Assembly (NCBI GenBank): GCA_002411085.1
Contig: DHQK01000176.1
Location: 1 to 8,917, forward strand
Length of the DNA stretch: 8,917 bases
DNA from: Marinilabilia sp. UBA5340
GTDB taxonomy: Bacteria; Bacteroidota; Bacteroidia; Bacteroidales; Marinilabiliaceae
Reading direction: 5' to 3'
The position numbers and the translations under genes are program-made. Of this stretch, positions 1 through 6,379 are shown piece by piece. The first letter of the stretch is position 1, and the number at the start of each line of letters is the position of its first letter. The notes beneath the pieces are model-generated. The model made no database searches. It worked only from the letters and a program-made list of their open reading frames with translations, and was not told the origin of the DNA.

Positions 1-154
1 GCAGACAGCGATATTTGAATAACTTCATTGTTCTTGATCTGCCCTTCCTTGATTGGCAGAGTCTGTAAGCAATATGCATTACTCTGACATACAAGTGCTC
101 CTAGAGGAAAGGGGCCGGCTGTAAGTTTTAAGAAACTGTTAAAATTTTAAACGG
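1..154. other. Upstream region of lysC, with ambiguous edge reading frames
   Basis: No complete gene is visible here. On the plus strand a frame open from base 3 to a TAA at 66-68 reads as a protein-like tail (ending ...FLDWQSL) and could be the last 21 codons of an upstream gene. On the minus strand a frame is open from about base 130 to the left edge and also reads like protein, but contains no ATG, GTG or TTG, so it cannot be a normal gene start. The two cannot both be real and I cannot decide between them. Just before lysC there is a perfect AT palindrome, TTAAAATTTTAA (139-150). A weak -7-like TAAGTTTT lies at 122-129. I saw nothing resembling a lysine riboswitch. Confidence 0.35.
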
Positions 155-1468
155 ATGAAAGTATTAAAGTTTGGCGGAACATCAGTAGGATCAGCTCAAA
201 GAATGCGGGAAGTTGCAGACCTTGTGACCGGCTCGGGCAGGAAAATTGTAGTGCTCTCCGCAATGTCGGGGACCACCAATAGTCTTGTGGAAATAGCAAA
301 TTACTTATATAAAAAGAATTACGATGGTGCCAATGAAGTTATAAACCGGTTGGAACGCGGATATCTTGATACGGTAAATGAACTTTTTCGAAAAGAGGAC
401 TTTAAACATAAAGGCCTTGAGTTGGTGAAATCGCATTTCGATTATATCAAATCCTTTACCAAGGACGTATTTACAGTATTTGAAGAGAAATCAGTGCTGG
501 CTCAGGGAGAGCTTATTACTACTGCGCTCTTTAATTTCTATCTTCAGGAGAATGGTCATGATTCGGTATTGCTGCCTGCTCTGGATTTCATGCGTACCAA
601 TAAAAATAATGAGCCTGATACGGTTTATATCCGGGAAAATCTGGAACGAATAATGGGGGAGTATAGCGATGATATTCAGTTGTTTATTACACAGGGATAT
701 ATTTGTCGCAATGCTTTTGGAGAGGTGGATAATCTCCAACGAGGAGGAAGTGATTACACTGCTTCACTGATTGGAGCTGCTTTTGATGTTGAGGAGATTC
801 AAATATGGACCGATATTGACGGCATGCATAATAATGACCCCAGATATGTGGAAGATACTCAGTCTATCGCTGAGATATCTTTTGATGAGGCGGCAGAGCT
901 TGCTTATTTCGGTGCCAAAATTCTTCACCCTACCAGCGTGTTGCCGGCCAAGCTTGCCAATATACCCGTCAAGGTATTAAATACAATGGATCCGGATGCT
1001 GTGGGAACAACCATTTCCTCATCGCAGCACAAAGACCGGATTACCGCCGTTGCTGCCAAAGATGGTCTTACCGCTATTAAGATTAAATCGGGAAGAATGT
1101 TGCTGGCTTTTGGATTTATGCGAAAAGTTTTTGAGATCTTTGAAAGCTATAAGACACCCATTGACATGATTACCACATCGGAAGTAGGTGTTTCCGTGAC
1201 TATCGATAACAACAGACACCTGGAAGAAATTCTGGACGATCTGCGTAAGTTTAGCACGGTGGAAGTGGATTATGATCAGGTGATTGTGTGTGTGGTCGGC
1301 GACCTGGTGGCAGAAAACAAGGGGTATGCCAACCGTATTTTTGAAGCTTTGAAGGATATACCCATCCGGATGATTTCTTACGGAGGGAGTGAACACAATA
1401 TTTCGTTGCTCATAAATGCAAATGATAAAAAAGCTGCTTTACAGGCTTTGAGTGCTAAACTTTTCTAA
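155..1468 (+). CDS. lysC: Aspartate kinase (aspartokinase), monofunctional, with C-terminal ACT domains
   Basis: Phosphorylates L-aspartate with ATP to aspartyl-4-phosphate, the first step towards lysine, methionine and threonine, in the cytoplasm. The amino-acid kinase domain covers about residues 1-290: the family signature KFGGTSVGS is at 5-13, RGGSDYTA at 196-203, TDIDGMHNNDPR at 219-230 and the FGAKILHP block at 252-259. The rest (about 305-437) is a pair of ACT domains, which in this family bind the feedback-inhibiting amino acid; the sequence alone does not tell which one. At 437 residues it is close to E. coli LysC (about 449) and has no homoserine dehydrogenase fusion. The ATG at 155 is chosen because the kinase motif begins at residue 5. 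There is no clear Shine-Dalgarno, which is normal in Bacteroidota. lysA follows after 15 bases, so the two are probably co-transcribed. Identity is secure; feedback specificity is unknown. Confidence 0.95.
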   Translation: MKVLKFGGTSVGSAQRMREVADLVTGSGRKIVVLSAMSGTTNSLVEIANYLYKKNYDGANEVINRLERGYLDTVNELFRKEDFKHKGLELVKSHFDYIKSFTKDVFTVFEEKSVLAQGELITTALFNFYLQENGHDSVLLPALDFMRTNKNNEPDTVYIRENLERIMGEYSDDIQLFITQGYICRNAFGEVDNLQRGGSDYTASLIGAAFDVEEIQIWTDIDGMHNNDPRYVEDTQSIAEISFDEAAELAYFGAKILHPTSVLPAKLANIPVKVLNTMDPDAVGTTISSSQHKDRITAVAAKDGLTAIKIKSGRMLLAFGFMRKVFEIFESYKTPIDMITTSEVGVSVTIDNNRHLEEILDDLRKFSTVEVDYDQVIVCVVGDLVAENKGYANRIFEALKDIPIRMISYGGSEHNISLLINANDKKAALQALSAKLF

Positions 1469-1483
1469 ATTTTAAGAAGAAGA

Positions 1484-2641
1484 ATGACTGTATTTCCCAT
1501 AGAGAAATTTAAAGAGCTGAAAACACCCTTTTACTATTATGACATGAAATTGCTGGAGGATACACTCTCTCTTGTGAAGAAGGAATCTGCCAGGTATGAT
1601 TTTCATGTGCATTATGCTATCAAGGCCAATGCCAATGATCGCATATTGGATAAGATTCGTGTCAAAGGGTTTGGGGTGGATTGTGTGAGTGGTTATGAAA
1701 TTCAGAAAGCACTGGATGTGGGTTTTAGTCCTGATGGAATTGTGTTTGCCGGTGTGGGTAAAGCTGACTGGGAAATTGAACTGGGACTGAAGAATGATAT
1801 CTCCTGTTTTAATGTTGAATCATTGCCAGAACTGGAGATCATAAATGAACTGGCTGGTCGACTAGGGAAAAAAGCGCGGGTAGCTTTTCGGATCAATCCC
1901 AATGTTCATGCCAATACACATCATTATATCACTACCGGACTGGATGAGAATAAGTTTGGGATTAGTATGCCTGATTTGGAAGCCTTGTTGGTTCAAATGC
2001 AGGAGATGAAAAATGTGCAGTTTGAAGGAATGCATTTTCATATTGGCTCACAAATAACCGATCTCGATAATTTTAAGGATTTGTGCCTTCGGGTTAATGA
2101 GTTGCAGGAGTGGTTTATTTCCAAACATTTGTTTCCGAAAATAATTAATGTCGGGGGTGGTTTTGGAATCGATTATGACGATCCTGACAACAATGCCATG
2201 GCCGATTTTGCACCTTATTTCAAAGTGTTTAAAGATTTCCTGAATGTGAAAGCAGGACAAGAGGTGCACTTCGAACTGGGGCGTTCCATTGTGGCTCAGC
2301 CCGGGAATCTTATATCCAGAGTGCTGTATGTGAAAGAAGGGGTGAAAACAAAATTTGCCATTCTTGATGCCGGGATGACAGATCTCATCAGGCCGGCATT
2401 ATATCAGGCCAAACATAAGATTGAAAATATTTCGGCTGACAAAAGTTCGCAAAAGCTGCGGTATGATGTGGTAGGCCCTATTTGTGAATCCTCCGATAGT
2501 TTTGGCAAGGCTATAGATTTGCCCGAAATGAAGAGAGGTGATTTGGTGGCTATTCGGAGCGCCGGTGCTTATGGCGAAGTAATGGTTTCAAGGTATAACT
2601 TAAGGGAAGAACCTGAAGCTTTTTATTCTGATGATTTATAG
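1484..2641 (+). CDS. lysA: Diaminopimelate decarboxylase
   Basis: PLP-dependent enzyme (alanine racemase-like fold type III) that decarboxylates meso-diaminopimelate to L-lysine, the last step of lysine synthesis. Visible signatures: the PLP-binding lysine K47 in YAIKAN (44-49), HFHIGSQ (184-190), the glycine-rich phosphate loop NVGGGFG (222-228), ELGR (264-267), the CESSD motif with active-site Cys334 (334-338), and GAYG near the C-terminus (361-364). The usual EPGR is ELGR here, which I believe is common in Bacteroidota LysA. At 385 residues it is shorter than the roughly 420 of the E. coli enzyme, but every core motif is present. The purine-rich AAGAAGAAG just before the ATG may serve as a ribosome binding site. 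It lies 15 bases after lysC and is followed by a strong terminator, so lysC-lysA appears to be a closed two-gene unit. Related PLP decarboxylases (arginine, ornithine) are less likely given the CESSD motif and the lysC partner. Confidence 0.94.
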   Translation: MTVFPIEKFKELKTPFYYYDMKLLEDTLSLVKKESARYDFHVHYAIKANANDRILDKIRVKGFGVDCVSGYEIQKALDVGFSPDGIVFAGVGKADWEIELGLKNDISCFNVESLPELEIINELAGRLGKKARVAFRINPNVHANTHHYITTGLDENKFGISMPDLEALLVQMQEMKNVQFEGMHFHIGSQITDLDNFKDLCLRVNELQEWFISKHLFPKIINVGGGFGIDYDDPDNNAMADFAPYFKVFKDFLNVKAGQEVHFELGRSIVAQPGNLISRVLYVKEGVKTKFAILDAGMTDLIRPALYQAKHKIENISADKSSQKLRYDVVGPICESSDSFGKAIDLPEMKRGDLVAIRSAGAYGEVMVSRYNLREEPEAFYSDDL

Positions 2642-2664
2642 CATCTTTTGCTGAGATAAAAATT

Positions 2665-2705
2665 AAAAAACGCACGACAATCATACAGATTCGTGCGTTT
2701 TTTTT
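2665..2705. terminator. Bidirectional rho-independent terminator between lysA and the Dabb gene
   Basis: A perfect inverted repeat, CGCACGA (2671-2677) with TCGTGCG (2691-2697), is flanked by six A's on the left and eight T's on the right (2698-2705), so the stem extends to about 13 pairs around a 13-base loop. It lies 23 bases after the lysA stop and just beyond the stop of the convergent gene. It gives a U-tract in both directions and so probably serves both transcripts. Confidence 0.92.
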
Positions 2706-2714
2706 GTTGGCATA

Positions 2715-3014
2715 TTAAAATTCGTAATCCACACAAGCACGTTTTTCCAGAACTTCCCTGATAGTTCCACCGACTTTGACATGCTCCGGATGCTCGGCAT
2801 AAGCCTTGAGACCTCTCAGGTCGTCAAATTCAGAAACCAACGAAAGGTCATATTCTTCCTGTGGATTTACATTAATGCCTACTTCCATTTTTTTCAGTGT
2901 ATCTACTTTACCGGTTAAAGCTTCCAGATCTGCTTTGAAGCTTTCCAGCTTGCTCTTTTTTTGTTCGTCAGGGAGGTCTGCTTTGAGTTTGAAGAGTACA
3001 ATGTGTTTAATCAT
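2715..3014 (-). CDS. Small Dabb-family (stress-responsive alpha/beta barrel) protein
   Basis: A 99-residue protein matching the Dabb domain (dimeric alpha/beta barrel, Pfam PF07876) over its whole length. It opens with the typical strand MIKHIVLFKLK, has a helix around residues 15-33, and carries the conserved Y-x-x-HP-x-H segment at 72-78 (YAEHPEH) before the last helix and strand. Family members are small soluble dimers; a few are characterised as plant stress-induced proteins or polyketide cyclases, but most bacterial ones have no known reaction, so I assign no function. It has no signal peptide. The gene stands alone, convergent with lysA across a shared terminator and divergent from udk across 72 bases. 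A TAAATTTT sequence (minus strand, 3037 to 3030) is a weak candidate -7 element. The family call is good; the role is unknown. Confidence 0.85.
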   Translation of the reverse strand: MIKHIVLFKLKADLPDEQKKSKLESFKADLEALTGKVDTLKKMEVGINVNPQEEYDLSLVSEFDDLRGLKAYAEHPEHVKVGGTIREVLEKRACVDYEF

Positions 3015-3048
3015 GAGAATAATCTTTTAAAAATTTAACCATCTGTTG

Positions 3049-3056
3049 TACTTTAG
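3049..3056 (+). promoter_or_regulatory. Possible -7 promoter element for udk
   Basis: TACTTTAG differs at one position from the Bacteroidota -7 consensus TAnnTTTG and lies 30 bases before the udk start, inside the divergent Dabb/udk gap. There is no good TTG or TTTG at the -33 spacing (only a T run near 3025-3028), so support is modest. Confidence 0.35.
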
Positions 3057-3086
3057 TGCAGTAAAAATAAATAAAACAGTTGATAT

Positions 3087-3695
3087 ATGCTTGTAATTGG
3101 CATTGCCGGAGGAACCGGTTCTGGTAAAACCACTGTGGTGCGGAAAATTATGGATAAACTTCCGGCGGATGAGGTGGCCATATTGCCCCAGGATTCGTAT
3201 TATCGCGATAATGGACATCTGCCTTTGGAAGATCGTCAGAAAATTAATTTTGATCATCCCGATGCCATAGAATTTGATTTGCTGGTAAAGCACCTGAAAC
3301 AGCTGAAGGCAAATCAATCCATTAAACAGCCGGTTTATTCTTATCTTTCCTGTTTGAGATCGGAGGAGACCATTGCTGTTAATCCTACAAAAGTAGTGAT
3401 TGTGGAGGGGATTTTGGTTTTGACCAATCCGGAACTGCGGGAACTCATGGATTTGAAGGTTTTTGTAGATGCCGAAGCTGATGAACGCTTGATGCGGGTG
3501 ATTCAGCGTGACATTGAAGAGCGTGGCCGAACCGTTGATAAAGTGCTGAACCGTTACCAAAAAACCGTGAAGCCCATGCACCTTCAATTCATTGAACCAT
3601 GCAAGCGTTATGCTGATCTGATTGTTCCCCAGGGAGGAGATAATCATGTGGCCATTGATATTTTAACTCAATTTATTCAACGGAATCTTTCATAA
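3087..3695 (+). CDS. udk: Uridine kinase (uridine/cytidine kinase family)
   Basis: Phosphorylates uridine, and usually cytidine, to the monophosphate in cytoplasmic pyrimidine salvage. The P-loop NTPase fold is clear: Walker A GGTGSGKT at 8-15, catalytic-region QDSYYRD at 35-41 (Asp36 is the expected base), the nucleoside-binding block NFDHPDAIEF at 54-63, the VVIVEGIL strand after residue 100, and a lid region with RDIEERGR. At 202 residues it is the usual bacterial length (about 210). In the segment that is PVYDYxxHxR in E. coli and human enzymes, this protein has PVYSYLSCLR (82-91), so the His that contacts the pyrimidine base is Cys89 and the neighbouring Asp is Ser85. I believe related Bacteroidota enzymes share this. 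Phosphoribulokinase and pantothenate kinase are relatives but fit less well. The next gene starts 11 bases downstream, so the two are probably co-transcribed. Confidence 0.92.
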   Translation: MLVIGIAGGTGSGKTTVVRKIMDKLPADEVAILPQDSYYRDNGHLPLEDRQKINFDHPDAIEFDLLVKHLKQLKANQSIKQPVYSYLSCLRSEETIAVNPTKVVIVEGILVLTNPELRELMDLKVFVDAEADERLMRVIQRDIEERGRTVDKVLNRYQKTVKPMHLQFIEPCKRYADLIVPQGGDNHVAIDILTQFIQRNLS

Positions 3696-3706
3696 ACCCT
3701 TAGGTT

Positions 3707-4423
3707 ATGCTTAACAATATCCCATCCGAAAAAATAATGTACATTGATATTGAGACCGTGCCTCAATTTCCATCTTTTAATATGCTCGACGATGTCATGC
3801 AGGAATTATGGAGCAAAAAGTCTGGCAAAACCACCAGAGAAGATATTTCGCCGGAGGAGGATTATGTGAGAGCGGGGATTTATTCCGAATTCGGTAAGGT
3901 TGTTTGCATCTCAGCGGGAATTATTAAACCCGAAAATGGGGAGCGCACCTTGCGGGTTAAATCTTTTTTTGGACACGACGAGAAAAAACTGTTACAAGAG
4001 TTCTCAACTGCACTTGCCAGTTTTACAGCTCATCCCGGAACCAATATTTGCGGTCATAATGTTCGGGAATTTGATTTTCCTTATATTGCCCGCCGGATGA
4101 TTGTTAACGCGTTGCCTCTTCCCGATATTTTGGATGTGGCAGGCAAAAAACCATGGGAAGTGAAATTTATAGATACCATGGATTTATGGAAGTTTGGTGA
4201 CTATAAACATTATACTTCTCTGAATTTGCTTACACATATTCTTGGTATTCCTTCTCCCAAGGATGATATTGATGGGAGCCAGGTAGCATCGGTTTACTAC
4301 GAGGATGATGATGTGGAACGTATTGCCCGTTACTGCGAAAAAGATGTGTTGGCTACAGCCCAGTTGTTTTTACGTCTCAAAGGGGAACCTCTTCTCGATC
4401 CAAAGAAGGTGATCTCGGTTTAA
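3707..4423 (+). CDS. Stand-alone DEDDy 3'-5' exonuclease (predicted PolB-like exonuclease family)
   Basis: Predicted metal-dependent 3'-5' exonuclease with the RNase H-like fold of DNA polymerase B proofreading domains, but with no polymerase attached. The three exonuclease motifs are in order: ExoI IDIETVP with Asp14 and Glu16, ExoII CGHNVREFDFPYI (115-127) with Asp123, and ExoIII YCEKD with Tyr209 and Asp213. The Y-x-x-x-D spacing puts it in the DEDDy branch. At 238 residues it is the size expected of the stand-alone family (Pfam PF10108-like). The ATG at 3707 is kept over a later one at 3737 because the first leaves a natural lead of about 12 residues before strand one; its ribosome binding site is poor. 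It lies 11 bases after udk, which suggests co-transcription, but I see no biochemical link between them. Fold and metal residues are secure; substrate and cellular role are not known. Confidence 0.88.
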   Translation: MLNNIPSEKIMYIDIETVPQFPSFNMLDDVMQELWSKKSGKTTREDISPEEDYVRAGIYSEFGKVVCISAGIIKPENGERTLRVKSFFGHDEKKLLQEFSTALASFTAHPGTNICGHNVREFDFPYIARRMIVNALPLPDILDVAGKKPWEVKFIDTMDLWKFGDYKHYTSLNLLTHILGIPSPKDDIDGSQVASVYYEDDDVERIARYCEKDVLATAQLFLRLKGEPLLDPKKVISV

Positions 4424-4487
4424 AGATGGCGTAGCGGGTTGATTCGCAATGCTATAGTTTTTGTTCCGTCCGGAATTTTGATATATT

Positions 4488-4515
4488 GATTAAAGGTTTG
4501 ATAATCCGTTTAATC
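4488..4515. other. Imperfect hairpin downstream of the exonuclease gene
   Basis: GATTAAAGG (4488-4496) pairs with CC-G-TTTAATC (4506-4515) with one bulged base, giving nine pairs around a nine-base loop. It is AT-rich and followed only by TTTGG, so it is at best a weak terminator. It may end the udk-exonuclease transcript or be chance. Confidence 0.3.
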
Positions 4516-4625
4516 TTTGGCGATGTGTAATGCTGAGCCTGAGCTATTTTTAACAAACTGCGGCCTCGCCAAGGTAGATTCAATATGAAAAGCAAATTCC
4601 ATATCTCCCCACTATTTGTCTTAAT

Positions 4626-4642
4626 AGCTACGAGCTAACAGC
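4626..4642. repeat. Short degenerate heptad repeat (AGCTAnn)
   Basis: AGCTACG, AGCTAAC and AGC follow one another, about 2.4 copies of a 7-base unit. Longer runs of this kind of repeat are, as I recall, scattered between genes in Bacteroidota genomes. This is a very short example and may be a remnant or coincidence. Confidence 0.3.
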
Positions 4643-4684
4643 CGATATTGGTTCTCCATGCTATTTGCCCATCGCTCTTAGTGC

Positions 4685-5491
4685 TCATACTTCCAGAAAG
4701 TATTTTACTGTTTTAAGAAAAAGTTTGGGTTGTTCTGCATGTATCCAGTGGCCGGCATTGGGGATACTTACAATTTGTGAGCCCGGGAAAAACCTGTTAA
4801 CAGCCATACTGTCATCGTCATGGATGTAAGGAGATTTCTCACCTTTGATAAAAATTGTTTCCGGCATCTTTTTTTCTGACGATGGATTGAGGTCAGAAAA
4901 ACCATCCATGATCTCCTGCATGTTGTCTTTAAGGACTTGCAGGTTGATTTGCCATTTGTAATTTCGCTCTTTTGTGCGTTGGAGGTTTTTCATCAGGAAA
5001 CCTCTGAGTCGTTTTTGCGGAAAATCTTTTTTCAGTGCATCGTCAATTTCATGACGGTCACTATAATGTTGCGGGTTAATGGCAGAAAGGGCTTTAATGA
5101 TTTTGCTATGATCGGCAGTGACTTCAGCATAGTTTGAGAATGATCCATAGGACTTTGGCGCAATATCCACTACAATCATTTTTTCTACCATTTCAGGGTG
5201 TTCCAGGCAAAAACGCATCACTGTTTTTCCGCCCATGGAATGTCCCATTAGAGTGGCCCGGGGAATGCTGAGTTTTTGCATGAGCTCAAAAAGATCATCA
5301 GCCATGGCTTTGTAGTTGTGTTCATTGCTATGTGGGGATTGTCCGTGATTGCGCTGATCCACAAGGATTACCCTGAAATCTTTTTCCAGCTCTCTGGATA
5401 CCGAAAGCCAGTTGTCTGAAGCTCCGTAGAGGCCATGAACGATTATGATTGTTTTATCACCTTCTCCTTTTTCGCGGTAAAAAAGTTCCAT
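4685..5491 (-). CDS. Alpha/beta-hydrolase, YbfF-like esterase
   Basis: Predicted cytoplasmic serine hydrolase acting on ester or thioester bonds; the natural substrate is unknown. The fold is clear over 268 residues: oxyanion segment HGLYGASDNW (19-28), VDQRNHGQSPHS after the third strand (44-55), nucleophile elbow GHSMGG with Ser85 (83-88), VVDIAP (107-112, Asp109), KGEKSPYI (216-223) and catalytic His248 in NAGHW. The DQRNHG and GHSMGG pair together with a SPY segment is typical of the YbfF group rather than of haloalkane dehalogenases or epoxide hydrolases. Asp109 is a candidate acid because a residue at that place has been proposed for YbfF, but this is inference. There is no signal peptide. 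The ATG lies 2 bases after the pdxJ stop, so the gene is almost certainly translated from the pdxJ transcript, perhaps by coupling. Nothing in the sequence ties it to vitamin B6 chemistry. Confidence 0.88.
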   Translation of the reverse strand: MELFYREKGEGDKTIIIVHGLYGASDNWLSVSRELEKDFRVILVDQRNHGQSPHSNEHNYKAMADDLFELMQKLSIPRATLMGHSMGGKTVMRFCLEHPEMVEKMIVVDIAPKSYGSFSNYAEVTADHSKIIKALSAINPQHYSDRHEIDDALKKDFPQKRLRGFLMKNLQRTKERNYKWQINLQVLKDNMQEIMDGFSDLNPSSEKKMPETIFIKGEKSPYIHDDDSMAVNRFFPGSQIVSIPNAGHWIHAEQPKLFLKTVKYFLEV

Positions 5492-5493
5492 GG

Positions 5494-6216
5494 CTATTTT
5501 TCTTTGATCAGTAGTTCTTTGTACAAATTAATGGTTCGTTCGAGACCCAGGTACAGAGCATCGCTGATTAAAGCATGGCCAATAGAAACTTCCTTGAGGA
5601 ACGGAATTTTTTCGTTGAAGAATTTCAGATTTTCCAGATTCAGATCATGTCCTGCATTGATTCTGAGTCCTGCATTATTGGCAATTTTGGCAGCTTCAAC
5701 AAATGGGGCAATTGCTTTTTCCGGATCTTCGGGGTATTCTGAAGCATAGGGCTCTGTGTAAAGTTCCACGCGGTCGGTGTTTGTTTTTGCGGCATTGACG
5801 ATAAAATCCTCATTGGTGTCAATAAATATAGAAGTTCTGATGCCGCATTCTTTCAATTCTCCGATTATGTCCTGCAAAAAGGAGAGATGTGTGATCGTAT
5901 CCCAGCCTGCACTGGAAGTGATGGCTTCGGGCGGATCGGGTACCAATGTTACCTGATGTGGTCTCACGGCTTTGACCAGATCCATGAATTTGGGAGAAGG
6001 ATACCCTTCAATGTTGAATTCCGTTTTTATAACCCTTTGAATGTCGTAAACATCCTGATACCGGATGTGTCTTTCGTCGGGCCGCGGATGAACAGTAACT
6101 CCATGTGCCCCAAATTCCTGTACATCGACAGCAGCCTTCACCACATCGGGTATGTTTCCCCCTCTTGAGTTTCGCAGTGTTGCGATTTTATTTATGTTTA
6201 CGCTAAGTTTTGTCAT
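5494..6216 (-). CDS. pdxJ: Pyridoxine 5'-phosphate synthase
   Basis: Condenses 3-amino-1-hydroxyacetone 1-phosphate with 1-deoxyxylulose 5-phosphate to pyridoxine 5'-phosphate, the ring-closing step of the DXP-dependent vitamin B6 pathway. The 240-residue TIM barrel has the expected landmarks: IATLRNSRGG (11-20), TVHPRPDERHIR (41-52) with catalytic His43 and His50, FNIEGYPS (68-75) with Glu70 matching E. coli Glu72, LVPDPP, the ELYTEPYA block (151-158), NAGHD with His190, and SIGHALISDALYLGL. Compared with E. coli, the NIDHIATLRN motif reads NINKIATLRN and EIHTGxYA reads ELYTEPYA. I recall both as Bacteroidota variants. Length matches the family (about 243). GGAGA lies 9 bases before the ATG, an unusually good ribosome binding site for this phylum, and is held in a small hairpin. 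The gene leads a two-gene unit with the hydrolase and is divergent from the CBS gene. Confidence 0.95.
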   Translation of the reverse strand: MTKLSVNINKIATLRNSRGGNIPDVVKAAVDVQEFGAHGVTVHPRPDERHIRYQDVYDIQRVIKTEFNIEGYPSPKFMDLVKAVRPHQVTLVPDPPEAITSSAGWDTITHLSFLQDIIGELKECGIRTSIFIDTNEDFIVNAAKTNTDRVELYTEPYASEYPEDPEKAIAPFVEAAKIANNAGLRINAGHDLNLENLKFFNEKIPFLKEVSIGHALISDALYLGLERTINLYKELLIKEK

Positions 6217-6217
6217 G

Positions 6218-6235
6218 ATATTGATTCTCCAATAT
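6218..6235 (-). promoter_or_regulatory. Hairpin holding the pdxJ ribosome binding site in its loop
   Basis: Read on the minus strand, ATATTG and CAATAT form a perfect 6-pair stem around the loop GAGAAT, ending one base before the pdxJ ATG. The GGAGA ribosome binding sequence (6230 to 6226) spans the stem edge and the loop. The stem is AT-rich and weak, so it could expose the site or be chance. Confidence 0.35.
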
Positions 6236-6346
6236 GAATTCCTGTAAAATAGATAAAAACAGAGAAATGGTTTGTATGTTTAAAAATTTGAATGTATTTT
6301 TCCAACTATAAGGGGCTAATCAGATTGGAAGCCTCTGTAAAAACAA

Positions 6347-6354
6347 CAAAGTTA
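6347..6354 (-). promoter_or_regulatory. Possible -7 promoter element for the pdxJ unit
   Basis: On the minus strand TAACTTTG matches the Bacteroidota consensus TAnnTTTG at every fixed position. Transcription would start near 6340 and leave a leader of about 120 bases before pdxJ. No convincing -33 TTTG is seen. The element is part of a small direct repeat, ACTTTGT-AACTTTGT on the minus strand, which lowers certainty. Confidence 0.4.
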
Positions 6355-6379
6355 CAAAGTATTTCCTGAAAGCGCATTT

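Larger units (their letters stand above)
4424..4684. other. Gene-free stretch between the convergent exonuclease and hydrolase genes
   Basis: No reading frame of convincing length or composition is present on either strand. The longest start-to-stop reading I noted is a 17-codon peptide beginning at 4584, which ends within the heptad repeat listed separately. An imperfect hairpin lies at 4488-4515. There is no clear T-tailed terminator for either flanking gene. The region could hold the shared 3' ends of both transcripts or decayed sequence; I cannot tell which. Confidence 0.5.

Noticed and set aside
1..154. A lysine riboswitch upstream of lysC
   Set aside because: The region is too short and lacks the multi-helix layout of that riboswitch class; only short, imperfect stems such as CAGAG/CTCTG are visible. 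The class is also not expected in Bacteroidota.
1019..1396. A 125-codon minus-strand frame inside lysC
   Set aside because: It is antisense to the conserved ACT region of aspartate kinase and has no recognisable domain.
3027..3647. A 206-codon open frame on the minus strand
   Set aside because: It lies antisense to udk, whose motifs are complete and unambiguous. The antisense translation is rich in Ile, His, Phe and Asn with no recognisable domain, as expected of a shadow frame.
3737..4423. A later start codon for the exonuclease
   Set aside because: Starting at 3737 would leave only three residues before the first metal-binding Asp; the upstream ATG gives the usual lead-in and a short gap to udk.
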